From: Bacteroidales bacterium
GTDB lineage: Bacteria > Bacteroidota > Bacteroidia > Bacteroidales > UBA932
DNA length: 46,526 nucleotides
NCBI GenBank assembly: GCA_015060205.1
Contig: SUYY01000017.1
Span: 1 to 46,526, forward strand
Reading direction: 5' to 3'
The notes under the pieces were generated by a model that was given only the letters and a program-made list of their open reading frames with translations, was not told the DNA's origin and ran no database searches. A program made the translations under genes and the position numbers. Positions 9,601 to 16,927 of this stretch are shown here, piece by piece (the first letter of the stretch is position 1; each line of letters opens with the position of its first letter).

Positions 9601-9842
9601 ACTTCCTTGAGAACGGTTCATTCCTGAAACTCGAATCTGTAAGTTTAGGCTACACTCTTGATTTCAAGAAGTGGATAGAAAGCATCAGATTCTCTGTGAC
9701 AGGACGCAATCTGTTCTGCCTGACCGGCTATTCAGGACTTGACCCTGAAATCAATTCCACAGGACTGACCCCTGGATTCGAGGGTCTCAACATGTACCCG
9801 AGAACACGAGTATTCACACTCGGAGTCCAGATCAACTTCTAA
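6681..9842 (+). CDS. SusC/RagA TonB-dependent outer-membrane transporter with STN domain
   Basis: The 1053-residue protein is the outer-membrane channel that imports an oligosaccharide with its SusD lid, powered by TonB. A signal peptide ends near Ala24. An STN signalling domain follows (about 25-100, DIRDAEIKSVIQQIEK). A carboxypeptidase-regulatory-like beta-sandwich lies at about 108-185 (VKGVVTDSEGMPLIGVSI). The TonB box/SusC signature DDVVVVGYGTLEKREL lies at 190-205, the plug at about 205-315 (PLVVVDGIP, ILKDASAAAIYGTRA-like segment) and the barrel up to the terminal VQINF. The STN domain is what lets it signal to the FecR protein encoded just before. Length and domain order are normal. 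Substrate is not evident from sequence; the linked GH89 suggests a glycan with terminal alpha-GlcNAc. Confidence 0.95.
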   Translation: MNSTGKRMLISGIAFLFAVFQMTAQVSLDIRDAEIKSVIQQIEKMGDWRFFYSSDLPGLDTKVSVKVNDRSITQVLEEIFNGTDIQFTVRPEGQITLTQKSVSRKPSSNSVKGVVTDSEGMPLIGVSISVKGGKGAIGAISDLDGNFIIEDIPSESTLIFNYLGFTRKEESVGGRSEMKVVMQQSNEMLDDVVVVGYGTLEKRELTSSVSSLKSKDFSGGNVASPLQAIAGKVTGLDIYSSGGSDPNSSMSIQLRGVNSFKADQEPLVVVDGIPGGNINILQKEDIVSIDVLKDASAAAIYGTRASGGVILVTTRMGSEGKVSVNYNGEFTTESISRRAQTLNATEWREMGYEDLGADTDWFKAITRTPFTHRHMVSMSGGTKSFNTYASVYYKEAQGMSIGSDRQEIGGRFNFNYKTLEDHLELSGRVNYVNIKSNYTNSGIFRDALTLNPTIPIYNEEDPSGYNILTGNDEWNPVANINLREDSSQNTRLQASFSAKVNILKGLSSTISVGQIQNIDNNAYWESALHRESRDNNRNGYARQSWSRSGRTNVEWIVNYELRSGKHNLKAVAGYSFQQTGQKLSFEGDNADFTIDGNKYYNMGEGKYIDEGRASIGSYKSPRERLISVFGRVNYNYDDRYLLTASVRYEGSSKFGINNRWGLFPAVSGAWRISSEPFMDNVTWLNDLRLRAGIGMTGNQGFDPGVTTRMYKSDTDPYYVDGKWITIYGLSKNVNYDLQWETKTDWNIGLDFDLFNHRLSGKFDFYVRNIGNLIYDIDVPQPPAVYATTTMNVGSMTSRGYEFELSGVPVQSKDWRWITTLRGSHNKTFLQSLYDSQSYYDTVSFPSPGSPGTAVRLAPGEEIGQFYIWKYAGIDNAGNWLLYDKDNNVINATDKTIEDKRYIGNAIPDLVLSWDNSVSWRNFDLNIFFRSWIGHEVFNMTEMYYGLPNAVNKNILRSAVTKNSHIMGEKELCDYFLENGSFLKLESVSLGYTLDFKKWIESIRFSVTGRNLFCLTGYSGLDPEINSTGLTPGFEGLNMYPRTRVFTLGVQINF

Positions 9843-9853
9843 TCCCGACTGAA

Positions 9854-11521
9854 ATGAAAAGAATAAAGAACATATTGACAATACTCCTTCTGAGCGCGAC
9901 ACTTCCTGCCCTGCACGGATGCTTCAATTTAGATGAGGAATGGTACTCCGAGGTGACTCCTGACACATTCTTCAAGACAAAGCAGGACATCTACAGCGTA
10001 CTTTACCGTCCGTTCACACACGGCTACTGGTACGAGGGTATCGACAGATGGTACCTTCAGGAATACACGGCCGACCAGTTCATCCAGCCCAAGAGAGGCA
10101 ACGACTGGTACGATGGAGGCATATTCTACAGGCTCCAGTATCATGAATGGACAGCCGATGACGAACATATATGGCAGACCTGGAGAGGAACAGGTATGGG
10201 CATATCCCTCGCGATGGAGTGCAAGAAAGACCTTGAAGGTCTTGATTATGAGAACTTCGGACTGACAAATGCCGACAAACTCGACCATATCAACCAGATC
10301 AATGCCATAATGGGCTATTTCTATCTCCGGGCACTCGATTATTTCGGTCCGTTCCCTGTTGTGGAAGATCCGCTTGACGAGGTGGAGGCGAGAAGTACAG
10401 ACAAGAAGGTGTTCGCCAAGACAGAAAGCCTGCTGAAGGCTGCGGTAGAGAACACCTATGCAAGCACACCTGACAATTCACTTATCACTCAGATCAGCCA
10501 GGGTGCGGCTGCAACTCTCCTTGCACGTCTTTATTTCAACGCCGAGGCATATATCGGTGTGGACATGTACGAAGAATGTGCAAAGATTTGTGAGGACATC
10601 ATTGACGGAAAGCACGGTTATTATGAACTGGGCGAAAACTGGAACGACTGCCACTCCCTCACAAACAAGGACTCAAAGGCGGTCATCTGGGCTTATCCGT
10701 CAGAAATGAATTATCTGGAATATGCATGGTGGTTCAAATACACTCATCACAAGAACATGGTGCAGTGGTTTGGAATCGACAATGTAAGTGCATACAACGG
10801 TCACTGTCTGACCCCTTCGCGTAAGCCGGACGGAAGCCTGTACACAGAGTGGAAACTCGGCAACACCTATGAAAAGTTCAATGATGCCGACCTCCGCAAA
10901 AAGCAGTACAGATACAAGGGAGGCACTGATTACGAGGGAATGTTTCTGGTCGGTGAGCAGAAAATGGCCAATGGAACCACCATCAAAGGAAACAAGGAAT
11001 ACAACGGCAAACCGCTTGTCTTCGTGGATTATGTGGGTAGGATCAGTTCCGGCACCGATCCGGAAAAACTGAGTTCAACCATGGCAGACGGAGAGGAGAA
11101 CAGCGGAATCAGACCTGTAAAGGTGCCTGTGGCAAGCGACAACCAGTACAGATGGGCGTCGTACATGGTCGTTCTCCGACTTGAGGAAGTCTATTATATG
11201 CTTGCAGAGTGCCTGATGAGGGCTGGAAAACCCGCAGACGCTGCAGAACTCATAAACAAGGTCCGCAGAAGAGCATTTGAGGGCTACAACGATCCTGATC
11301 CTGTGACTGCATCAAACCTTGACAAGTACAGGATGATTGATGAGTGGGGCATCGAGTTCCTCGGAGAAGGACGCAGGAGGACAGACCTCATAAGGTGGGA
11401 CATGTTCACTACAGAAGACTGGTGGGATCACTCAGCATCCGAAGATGGTTCAAGAAAAAGGTTCCCTGTCCCTACCAAAGCCATTTCAGGAAACAACAAT
11501 CTGGCAAAAGAACCGATGTAA
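9854..11521 (+). CDS. SusD/RagB-family nutrient-binding outer-membrane lipoprotein
   Basis: This 555-residue surface lipoprotein should cap the SusC barrel and bind its glycan. The signal peptide ends LHGC (Cys23). The N-terminal SusD-like part has LDEEWYSEVTPDTFFKTKQD; tetratricopeptide-like helices follow (INAIMGYFYLRALDYFGPFP). The C-terminal RagB/SusD domain includes VVLRLEEVYYMLAECLMRAG, AAELINKVRRRAF and IEFLGEGRRRTDLIRW. It begins 11 bases after susC, in the standard susCD order. It is rich in Trp and Tyr early in the mature protein (YWYEGIDRWYLQEY), plausible sugar-stacking residues. Identification is firm. Confidence 0.95.
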   Translation: MKRIKNILTILLLSATLPALHGCFNLDEEWYSEVTPDTFFKTKQDIYSVLYRPFTHGYWYEGIDRWYLQEYTADQFIQPKRGNDWYDGGIFYRLQYHEWTADDEHIWQTWRGTGMGISLAMECKKDLEGLDYENFGLTNADKLDHINQINAIMGYFYLRALDYFGPFPVVEDPLDEVEARSTDKKVFAKTESLLKAAVENTYASTPDNSLITQISQGAAATLLARLYFNAEAYIGVDMYEECAKICEDIIDGKHGYYELGENWNDCHSLTNKDSKAVIWAYPSEMNYLEYAWWFKYTHHKNMVQWFGIDNVSAYNGHCLTPSRKPDGSLYTEWKLGNTYEKFNDADLRKKQYRYKGGTDYEGMFLVGEQKMANGTTIKGNKEYNGKPLVFVDYVGRISSGTDPEKLSSTMADGEENSGIRPVKVPVASDNQYRWASYMVVLRLEEVYYMLAECLMRAGKPADAAELINKVRRRAFEGYNDPDPVTASNLDKYRMIDEWGIEFLGEGRRRTDLIRWDMFTTEDWWDHSASEDGSRKRFPVPTKAISGNNNLAKEPM

Positions 11522-11533
11522 CAATATAAAGAT

Positions 11534-12649
11534 ATGAAACCACAGACACAAAGACTGATGTCGATAGACGCTCTCAGGGGATTCGACATGCTTTTCATAA
11601 TGGGATTTTCAGGTCTCGTCATGTCAGTATGCGCACTTTTCCCTGAAGGGACCGACTGTTGGCTCTACACCACCATGAGGCATGCGGAATGGAACGGGTT
11701 CACACACCATGACACGATCTTCCCTCTTTTCCTTTTCCTGGCAGGAATGTCGTTTCCTTTCTCCTACGCAAAACAGGTCTCGACCGGCACGCCAAGAAGC
11801 AGGATATACCTGAAGATATTCAAGAGGGCCTTGACTCTTGTCTGCCTGGGAATCGTCTATAACGGATTCTTCAAGTTCGACTTTGAGAATCTGCGTATAT
11901 GCAGCGTGTTGGGAAGAATCGGACTTGCATGGATGTTTGCTGCCCTCATGTACATCAACTTCAAGACAGGTACAAGAGCACTGATATGTGCTGCCATCCT
12001 TATAGGATACTGGCTTCTGATATGTTTTGTTCCTGCTCCTGACGTTCCCGGTGGTGACCCGCTGACAATGCAAGGCAATCTTATAGGCTATGTCGACAGG
12101 ATGATCACTCCGGGCAGACTCATCTACGATGGTGGAAGATTCGATCCCGAGGGACTGCTCAGTACTCTTCCTGCCATAGTAAGTGCCATGCTGGGTGTCT
12201 TCACGGGTGAATTTGTCAGAATACCTGAGGAGAAGATTTCCGGAGCACGGAAGTCGGCATATATGCTCGGTGCGGCAGCGGTCCTGCTCGGTCTCGGTCT
12301 TCTGTGGAGTATCATATTCCCTATAAACAAGATGCTGTGGTCCAGTTCCTTCGTCCTTACTGTAGGAGCATACTGTGTCGCAATGTTCAGTATATTCTAT
12401 TACGTAATAGATGTAAGGAAGAAACAGAGATTTGCATTGTTCTTCCGTGTCATCGGACTTAACTCCATCACAATCTACATGGCACAGAGGATATTCAGTT
12501 TCAGCAGCATCAACAAGTTCTTCCTCGGCGGATTGGCGGGCATGATGCCAGAGCAATGGGCTGATGTCCTGCTCGACACGGGATATGTCGCAATATGCTG
12601 GCTCTTCCTGTATTTCCTGTACAAGAAACAGACTTTCTTAAAAATATGA
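11534..12649 (+). CDS. HGSNAT/NagX-like membrane acetyltransferase (DUF5009 type)
   Basis: This is a 371-residue polytopic membrane protein with about ten hydrophobic segments. It begins SIDALRGFDMLFIMGF and continues RHAEWNGFTHHDTIFPLFLFLAGM, the signature of the heparan-alpha-glucosaminide N-acetyltransferase family. In human HGSNAT a membrane-embedded His passes acetyl from cytosolic acetyl-CoA to terminal glucosamine on the far side. His50 in RHAEWNG sits in the corresponding region and is a candidate, from memory of the family rather than an alignment. It starts 12 bases after susD. With GH89 in the same locus, acetylation of periplasmic terminal GlcN followed by hydrolysis as alpha-GlcNAc is plausible. 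It could instead acetylate another sugar. Confidence 0.8.
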   Translation: MKPQTQRLMSIDALRGFDMLFIMGFSGLVMSVCALFPEGTDCWLYTTMRHAEWNGFTHHDTIFPLFLFLAGMSFPFSYAKQVSTGTPRSRIYLKIFKRALTLVCLGIVYNGFFKFDFENLRICSVLGRIGLAWMFAALMYINFKTGTRALICAAILIGYWLLICFVPAPDVPGGDPLTMQGNLIGYVDRMITPGRLIYDGGRFDPEGLLSTLPAIVSAMLGVFTGEFVRIPEEKISGARKSAYMLGAAAVLLGLGLLWSIIFPINKMLWSSSFVLTVGAYCVAMFSIFYYVIDVRKKQRFALFFRVIGLNSITIYMAQRIFSFSSINKFFLGGLAGMMPEQWADVLLDTGYVAICWLFLYFLYKKQTFLKI

Positions 12650-12650
12650 T

Positions 12651-14300
12651 ATGAAATACTATCTCTTTCATCTGCTCATCTCTGCACTGGCCGTCATTTC
12701 GACGGTCAGTTGCTCAGATGACGACAATATCACAGGTGTGATCAAGGGTCCTGTCAAGGAAGTGACCTTAAGCGGTCAAGTCACATGCAACGGTTCACCT
12801 GTAGAGGGTGTGACAGTGTCTGACGGAGTGGAGGTTGTAAGAACTGACAGCGACGGAAAATACTCTCTTGTATCCCAGAAGAAATATGGTTACGTATTCA
12901 TATCTGTTCCGGGAGGATATATGTGCGAAACCGAAGGCTCCAGACCTCTCTTCTGGCAGAAGATAAAGGGCACTGCGCCCACCGAGGAACATTCCTTCAG
13001 ACTGACCGAAGAAGAGAACACCGTTCATAGGCTGATAGTGTCGGCCGACTATCATCTCGCCGACAGATACGGTAGTCAGGACCTGCACACATTCGAACAG
13101 ACCTTCATGGAAGATATCCGCAATCTGGCATCATCCGACATCAGGACATACGGAATCGCTCTCGGTGACATGACATGGGACATCTACTGGGACCAGTACT
13201 CAATGTCGGACTACGGAATGCAGGCAAAGGAATTTCCCATGCCGACATTCAATGTCATAGGTAACCATGACTATGACATGACAAAGACGGACGATTTCAA
13301 GGCAGAACAAGTCTACCGCAGCAATCTAGGTCCCACATTCTACTCCTTCAACCTCGGCAAATGCCATTATGTGGTACTTGATGACATAGTATACATAAAC
13401 AAGGGACAGTCGAGAGAACATGACACATATGTAAGTCAGGAGCAACTGGACTGGCTCATGAAAGATCTTGAAAACATACCTCACGACACGCCTGTATTCA
13501 TCTGCATGCACTGCGCAGCATTCGATATTTCCGGCGTAAGCGACACAGGAGGAATCATCAAGGTCGGGCTGAATTTCTCGAAGGCGACGATGGAAAGGAA
13601 ACTGGCTGACTGCCTCAAGGATTACACTGAGGTACATATCCTTACAGGAGACACCCATATCAACCAGAGCGTTCCTCCTGCGAGCATGTCCTCGGCATAT
13701 TCCAACATGTACGAGCACAACATAGCGGCCGTATGCGCCTCATGGTGGTGGACCACCTACATGTCAGGCAACAGCATATGCAAGGACGGAAGCGAGGGAG
13801 GATATATGGTATTCGACAACAACGCCACAGACATCCGTTGGAGGTACAAGTCAATGAGATATGATTTCAGCAAGCAGTTCCGCTGCTATGACTTCAACAC
13901 CATCAGGCAGTATCTCGACACGGACATCATGGTGCCGGTATTCTTCGACAAATACTCAAGTCGGGAAAGATACAGTTCGTTCAGCGAGAACACAGTATTC
14001 ATAAACGTCTGGAACTGGGACCCGGACTGGACAGTCAAAGTGACGGAGAATGGAACAGAACTGCCTGTGACGCAGCATTACATAGAAGATCCTCTTCATA
14101 CCATATCATATGATATTCCGAGGACCTACACCAACGGAGAACTGACAAGCAGTTTCCGTACGATAAAGACTCATCATATGTTCAGCGTACAGGCATCGTC
14201 GGCGGATACTTCTCTGGAAATCACTGTAACAGATCCGTTCGGCAATGTCTCAAAGGAAATCATGTCGCGTCCAAAGGCGTTCAACGCAGACATCGACTGA
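12651..14300 (+). CDS. Calcineurin-like metallophosphoesterase, probable surface lipoprotein
   Basis: The protein has 549 residues. The signal peptide ends TVSC, and the next residues SDDDN fit the Bacteroidota surface-export signal. Residues about 38-120 form an N-terminal carboxypeptidase-regulatory-like beta-sandwich. The metallophosphoesterase core spans about 126-345, with metal ligands visible in SADYH (Asp133, His135), GDMTWD (Asp173), GNHD (Asn205, His206), MHC (His287) and TGDTHIN (His336). A C-terminal beta domain follows (about 400-549). The set MetallophosN-Metallophos-MetallophosC is common in Bacteroidota. The ATG begins one base after the stop of the acetyltransferase, so the two are surely coupled. 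It may remove phosphate or a phosphodiester from the glycan taken up here; the substrate is not known. Confidence 0.87.
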   Translation: MKYYLFHLLISALAVISTVSCSDDDNITGVIKGPVKEVTLSGQVTCNGSPVEGVTVSDGVEVVRTDSDGKYSLVSQKKYGYVFISVPGGYMCETEGSRPLFWQKIKGTAPTEEHSFRLTEEENTVHRLIVSADYHLADRYGSQDLHTFEQTFMEDIRNLASSDIRTYGIALGDMTWDIYWDQYSMSDYGMQAKEFPMPTFNVIGNHDYDMTKTDDFKAEQVYRSNLGPTFYSFNLGKCHYVVLDDIVYINKGQSREHDTYVSQEQLDWLMKDLENIPHDTPVFICMHCAAFDISGVSDTGGIIKVGLNFSKATMERKLADCLKDYTEVHILTGDTHINQSVPPASMSSAYSNMYEHNIAAVCASWWWTTYMSGNSICKDGSEGGYMVFDNNATDIRWRYKSMRYDFSKQFRCYDFNTIRQYLDTDIMVPVFFDKYSSRERYSSFSENTVFINVWNWDPDWTVKVTENGTELPVTQHYIEDPLHTISYDIPRTYTNGELTSSFRTIKTHHMFSVQASSADTSLEITVTDPFGNVSKEIMSRPKAFNADID

Positions 14301-14304
14301 TTCC

Positions 14305-15354
14305 CTATTTATGAAGGTACTTCATGTCTCTGCGGAGATTAAGACTGTCTTTGACGCCCTCTCCGTAGAGACGCACCCAGGTGCGGAAGCCTGACTGCCC
14401 CGCCGTAAATTCAAACACGCGGGCACCGCTCGGACCGATATGGTTGTAGACAGTGTCACAACCGCTGAAGCGTCCGAACATGTAGAACATGTCTCCGTAC
14501 TTCATAACATAGTCATTATCATGATCGTGCCCGCAGATTACGGCTTCCACATCGCCCATCTCCTTGAAGTTGGCTACCAGACCGGAGTTGTAATTTGACG
14601 GGCATGGTGATTCGCACGAAACACCCACCAGATCTCTGCTGTCCGAACGAAGACCATCCGTAAATTCACGCACTGCGATATGGAGGAACGCATACGACGG
14701 CACAGGATTTCCTCCGTTTGCGGCGGTGAATGCCGCACTATGTTCCCGATACCATCCTATCTGGCTGTGACGGATATAATCGTAACCTTTCTCGCCTCTG
14801 TAATCTATATAGGAACCCGAATCAAACAGATAGAACACACGTTCCACCCCATTGTCCGAAGAGAGAGTTATGACATCGTTGGAACAGCCGCAGACACCCT
14901 CCTTTACAGGAGAGTTGATATTTCCATCAATGCTCCTGACCACATCGAAAATCTCCTGACGGCTCAACTCGAAGTCACTGTCATGGTTTCCCAATGCTAC
15001 TGCGAACGGTATTCCACGTTCAACAACAGGTCGGAAAAGTTCCCTGACAGACTGAGCGGCTGGATTGCCGAAGATTATGTCTCCGGTATGGATCACAAGA
15101 TCCGGCTTTTCCTCATCAAGAATCTGCACCACATTGTCAATCGCCCTCGTGGAACGTGGATCTCCTGATATATAATGGGTATCTGTAAACTGTACGATCT
15201 TGAATCTGCCGTCCTCACCAAAACGCATATCATGTACATCAGAAGCAGATGAAGATGTTCGGTCTCCACGACCGTATGCCCTGACCCCTATCTCAGGTAC
15301 GGCGATGGCTGCACCTGAAAGTGCAGCCATCCTAAGAAAATTCCGTCTATCCAT
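14305..15354 (-). CDS. Tat-exported metallophosphoesterase
   Basis: This 349-residue protein of the purple-acid-phosphatase/calcineurin superfamily begins DRRNFLRMAALSGAAIAVP, a twin-arginine signal, so it is folded before export to the periplasm. Metal-binding motifs follow in order: FTDTHY (about 57-62), HTGDIIFG, LGNHDSD, FLHIAV and CGHDHDNDY. It ends tail to tail with the preceding phosphoesterase, leaving four bases, and starts 6 bases after the DcaP-like porin stop, so it is probably the last gene of the porin operon. The two neighbouring phosphoesterases differ in export route, domain set and strand. Phosphate scavenging is possible. The precise substrate is unknown. Confidence 0.88.
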   Translation of the reverse strand: MDRRNFLRMAALSGAAIAVPEIGVRAYGRGDRTSSSASDVHDMRFGEDGRFKIVQFTDTHYISGDPRSTRAIDNVVQILDEEKPDLVIHTGDIIFGNPAAQSVRELFRPVVERGIPFAVALGNHDSDFELSRQEIFDVVRSIDGNINSPVKEGVCGCSNDVITLSSDNGVERVFYLFDSGSYIDYRGEKGYDYIRHSQIGWYREHSAAFTAANGGNPVPSYAFLHIAVREFTDGLRSDSRDLVGVSCESPCPSNYNSGLVANFKEMGDVEAVICGHDHDNDYVMKYGDMFYMFGRFSGCDTVYNHIGPSGARVFEFTAGQSGFRTWVRLYGEGVKDSLNLRRDMKYLHK

Positions 15355-15359
15355 TCCGT

Positions 15360-16817
15360 TTAGAAGTTATATTTCACCATAAGATTGATGCGGTGGTTGC
15401 CTACCCAATGAAGGTCGCTTGTTGCCAGACCTCTTGCATTGAGGGCGTCAAATTTTCCACCTTCACCATCATCGACCTTATCATATTTACCATACTGAAC
15501 AGATGTCCACTGGTATTCAAGACCTACGTTGAGTTTACCTATATTATATATAAGTTGCGGATTGATGCGGTACATCTGATTGATGTTTGAGAATCCGTTA
15601 CCACAGAAATACACATCAGACTTCGCGATAAAGCCGCTTTCAACTTCCTTTGCAAGTCCCAGATTCTTCACATAACCGAGGAAGAGCACTCCCTGCCATT
15701 TCTTTCCAACGCTGAAAGAAACCCATGAAGATGTATTGCGGAGAGACGCATATTCCCAACTTCCGTCCTCGTGAGCATCCACTTTAGCATAACCGCTCAT
15801 AAGGTTCATATGCTCACCTCCTTCACCATAGACGGTCTTGGCCTTTACAGCAAAGTTCTTGTAGGAATACTGAGCATACAGATAGTAAAGAAGTGAGGTC
15901 TTGCGGTCGGACACCTTGACCTTTGACTGGATCTGCTTGGTAGCATCCGGCACTGAAGATGTGAGATCAGGAACGGTAACTGTCGCCATTCCTACATTTC
16001 TTGGCTTTATGCTGACCATATCGATGCCGGCGCGGACCAGAAAACCCTTTGACTTGAAGGCAACTGCTCCATACATTTCCGGAGTGCAGCCATACTTTAT
16101 ATATTCGGCTGACGCACCGCTTGGACCTGCTGACTGGTACTGCATCTGCCATATTGCGGCGGCTGAAATGATCCAGTTCTTGCCAAGAGAAGCATCCATG
16201 GTCACCTGAGGTGTCCTCGAGAACGGTCCGAAAGGTGCTCCGACCTCAAGGCTGAACAGATGCGGATGGTCTGCAGCCATAGGATGCCATGCCTGTCCGA
16301 TCTTCAATCCCACAGAAGCCTTCTGTTCCTCAGTCAGAGGAAGGTCCTTCCAGGTGATTGTGGCAAATGCCTGACGCATACGCGCTGTGGCTGTACCGGA
16401 AACCTTTGTATTACCGGAAAGGCCATTGACCTTGGAGGCATCTATTCCTGACAGTCCTGCATAGAAGTCGCCCTCTATCTTTGCTCCGAAATGTACATTG
16501 CCGATATGATAACCGCTCACATCCACTCCCAGACGGGATGTCAGTGCAAGGAAGCGGAATGATGGCGATGCATTCATATCCTCAGTTCCTGCTTCGTTCA
16601 TGCTTACATCCTTAGGAAGATAGTAGAAAAGGTCTCCGGTTCCGGAAACGCTTTCACGTGAATCAAAGGCAAAGTAATTCCTTATGAAACCGTATAGTTT
16701 GAAATGGTTTTGAAGATGGTCCTTTACAGGAGCATCTGAGACTTTCTCTGCCTTTTCTCCCGCGAATGAAGGGAGGGAAAGAATCAGAGCCAATAGGATC
16801 AGTAGACTTTTTTTCAT
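15360..16817 (-). CDS. DcaP-like outer-membrane porin
   Basis: The 485-residue protein has a clean signal peptide (LILLALILSLPSFA) and a C-terminal aromatic residue in MVKYNF, as in outer-membrane beta-barrels. Alternating amphipathic strands run throughout, and the mature N-terminus KLYGFIRNYFAFDSRES resembles DcaP-type porins. In Acinetobacter DcaP is associated with dicarboxylic acid uptake. Directly upstream on the same strand are two DASS dicarboxylate/anion transporters, which would make an outer plus inner membrane pair. The repeats at 16832-16912 separate it from them. The barrel call is secure, the DcaP assignment is from pattern memory, and the substrate is inferred from neighbours. 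Confidence 0.68.
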   Translation of the reverse strand: MKKSLLILLALILSLPSFAGEKAEKVSDAPVKDHLQNHFKLYGFIRNYFAFDSRESVSGTGDLFYYLPKDVSMNEAGTEDMNASPSFRFLALTSRLGVDVSGYHIGNVHFGAKIEGDFYAGLSGIDASKVNGLSGNTKVSGTATARMRQAFATITWKDLPLTEEQKASVGLKIGQAWHPMAADHPHLFSLEVGAPFGPFSRTPQVTMDASLGKNWIISAAAIWQMQYQSAGPSGASAEYIKYGCTPEMYGAVAFKSKGFLVRAGIDMVSIKPRNVGMATVTVPDLTSSVPDATKQIQSKVKVSDRKTSLLYYLYAQYSYKNFAVKAKTVYGEGGEHMNLMSGYAKVDAHEDGSWEYASLRNTSSWVSFSVGKKWQGVLFLGYVKNLGLAKEVESGFIAKSDVYFCGNGFSNINQMYRINPQLIYNIGKLNVGLEYQWTSVQYGKYDKVDDGEGGKFDALNARGLATSDLHWVGNHRINLMVKYNF

Positions 16818-16831
16818 ATTGATATTTTTAG

Positions 16832-16852
16832 ATCCCCGGTCAAGCCGGGGAT
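16832..16852. repeat. Palindromic repeat copy 1 (REP-like)
   Basis: ATCCCCGG and CCGGGGAT form an 8-bp perfect stem around TCAAG. The same 21 bases recur exactly at 20129-20149. Such elements are dispersed between genes in many bacteria and can also stop transcription or protect mRNA ends. Confidence 0.8.
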
Positions 16853-16912
16853 GACATTATAGATTACCAAGGATGACATTATAGATTGCCAAGGATGACA
16901 TTATAGATTGCC
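16849..16912. repeat. Tandem repeat, three units of 22 bp
   Basis: Units at 16849-16870, 16871-16892 and 16893-16912 (last one two bases short) share GGATGACATTATAGATTRCC. They differ at one base, an A/G in the first unit. They begin inside the palindrome at 16832-16852 and fill the space between the DASS transporter stop and the porin start. No spacer or CRISPR features are present. Confidence 0.85.
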
Positions 16913-16927
16913 GGGGAGGAAGTTTCA

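Noticed and set aside
11624..12556. Open frame of 310 codons on the minus strand, opposite the acetyltransferase gene
   Set aside because: The plus-strand protein has clear family motifs and membrane segments; the minus frame is a low-complexity charged mirror of it.
16849..16912. Short CRISPR array
   Set aside because: The 22-bp units are directly contiguous with no spacers, and no cas gene is nearby. It is a simple tandem repeat.
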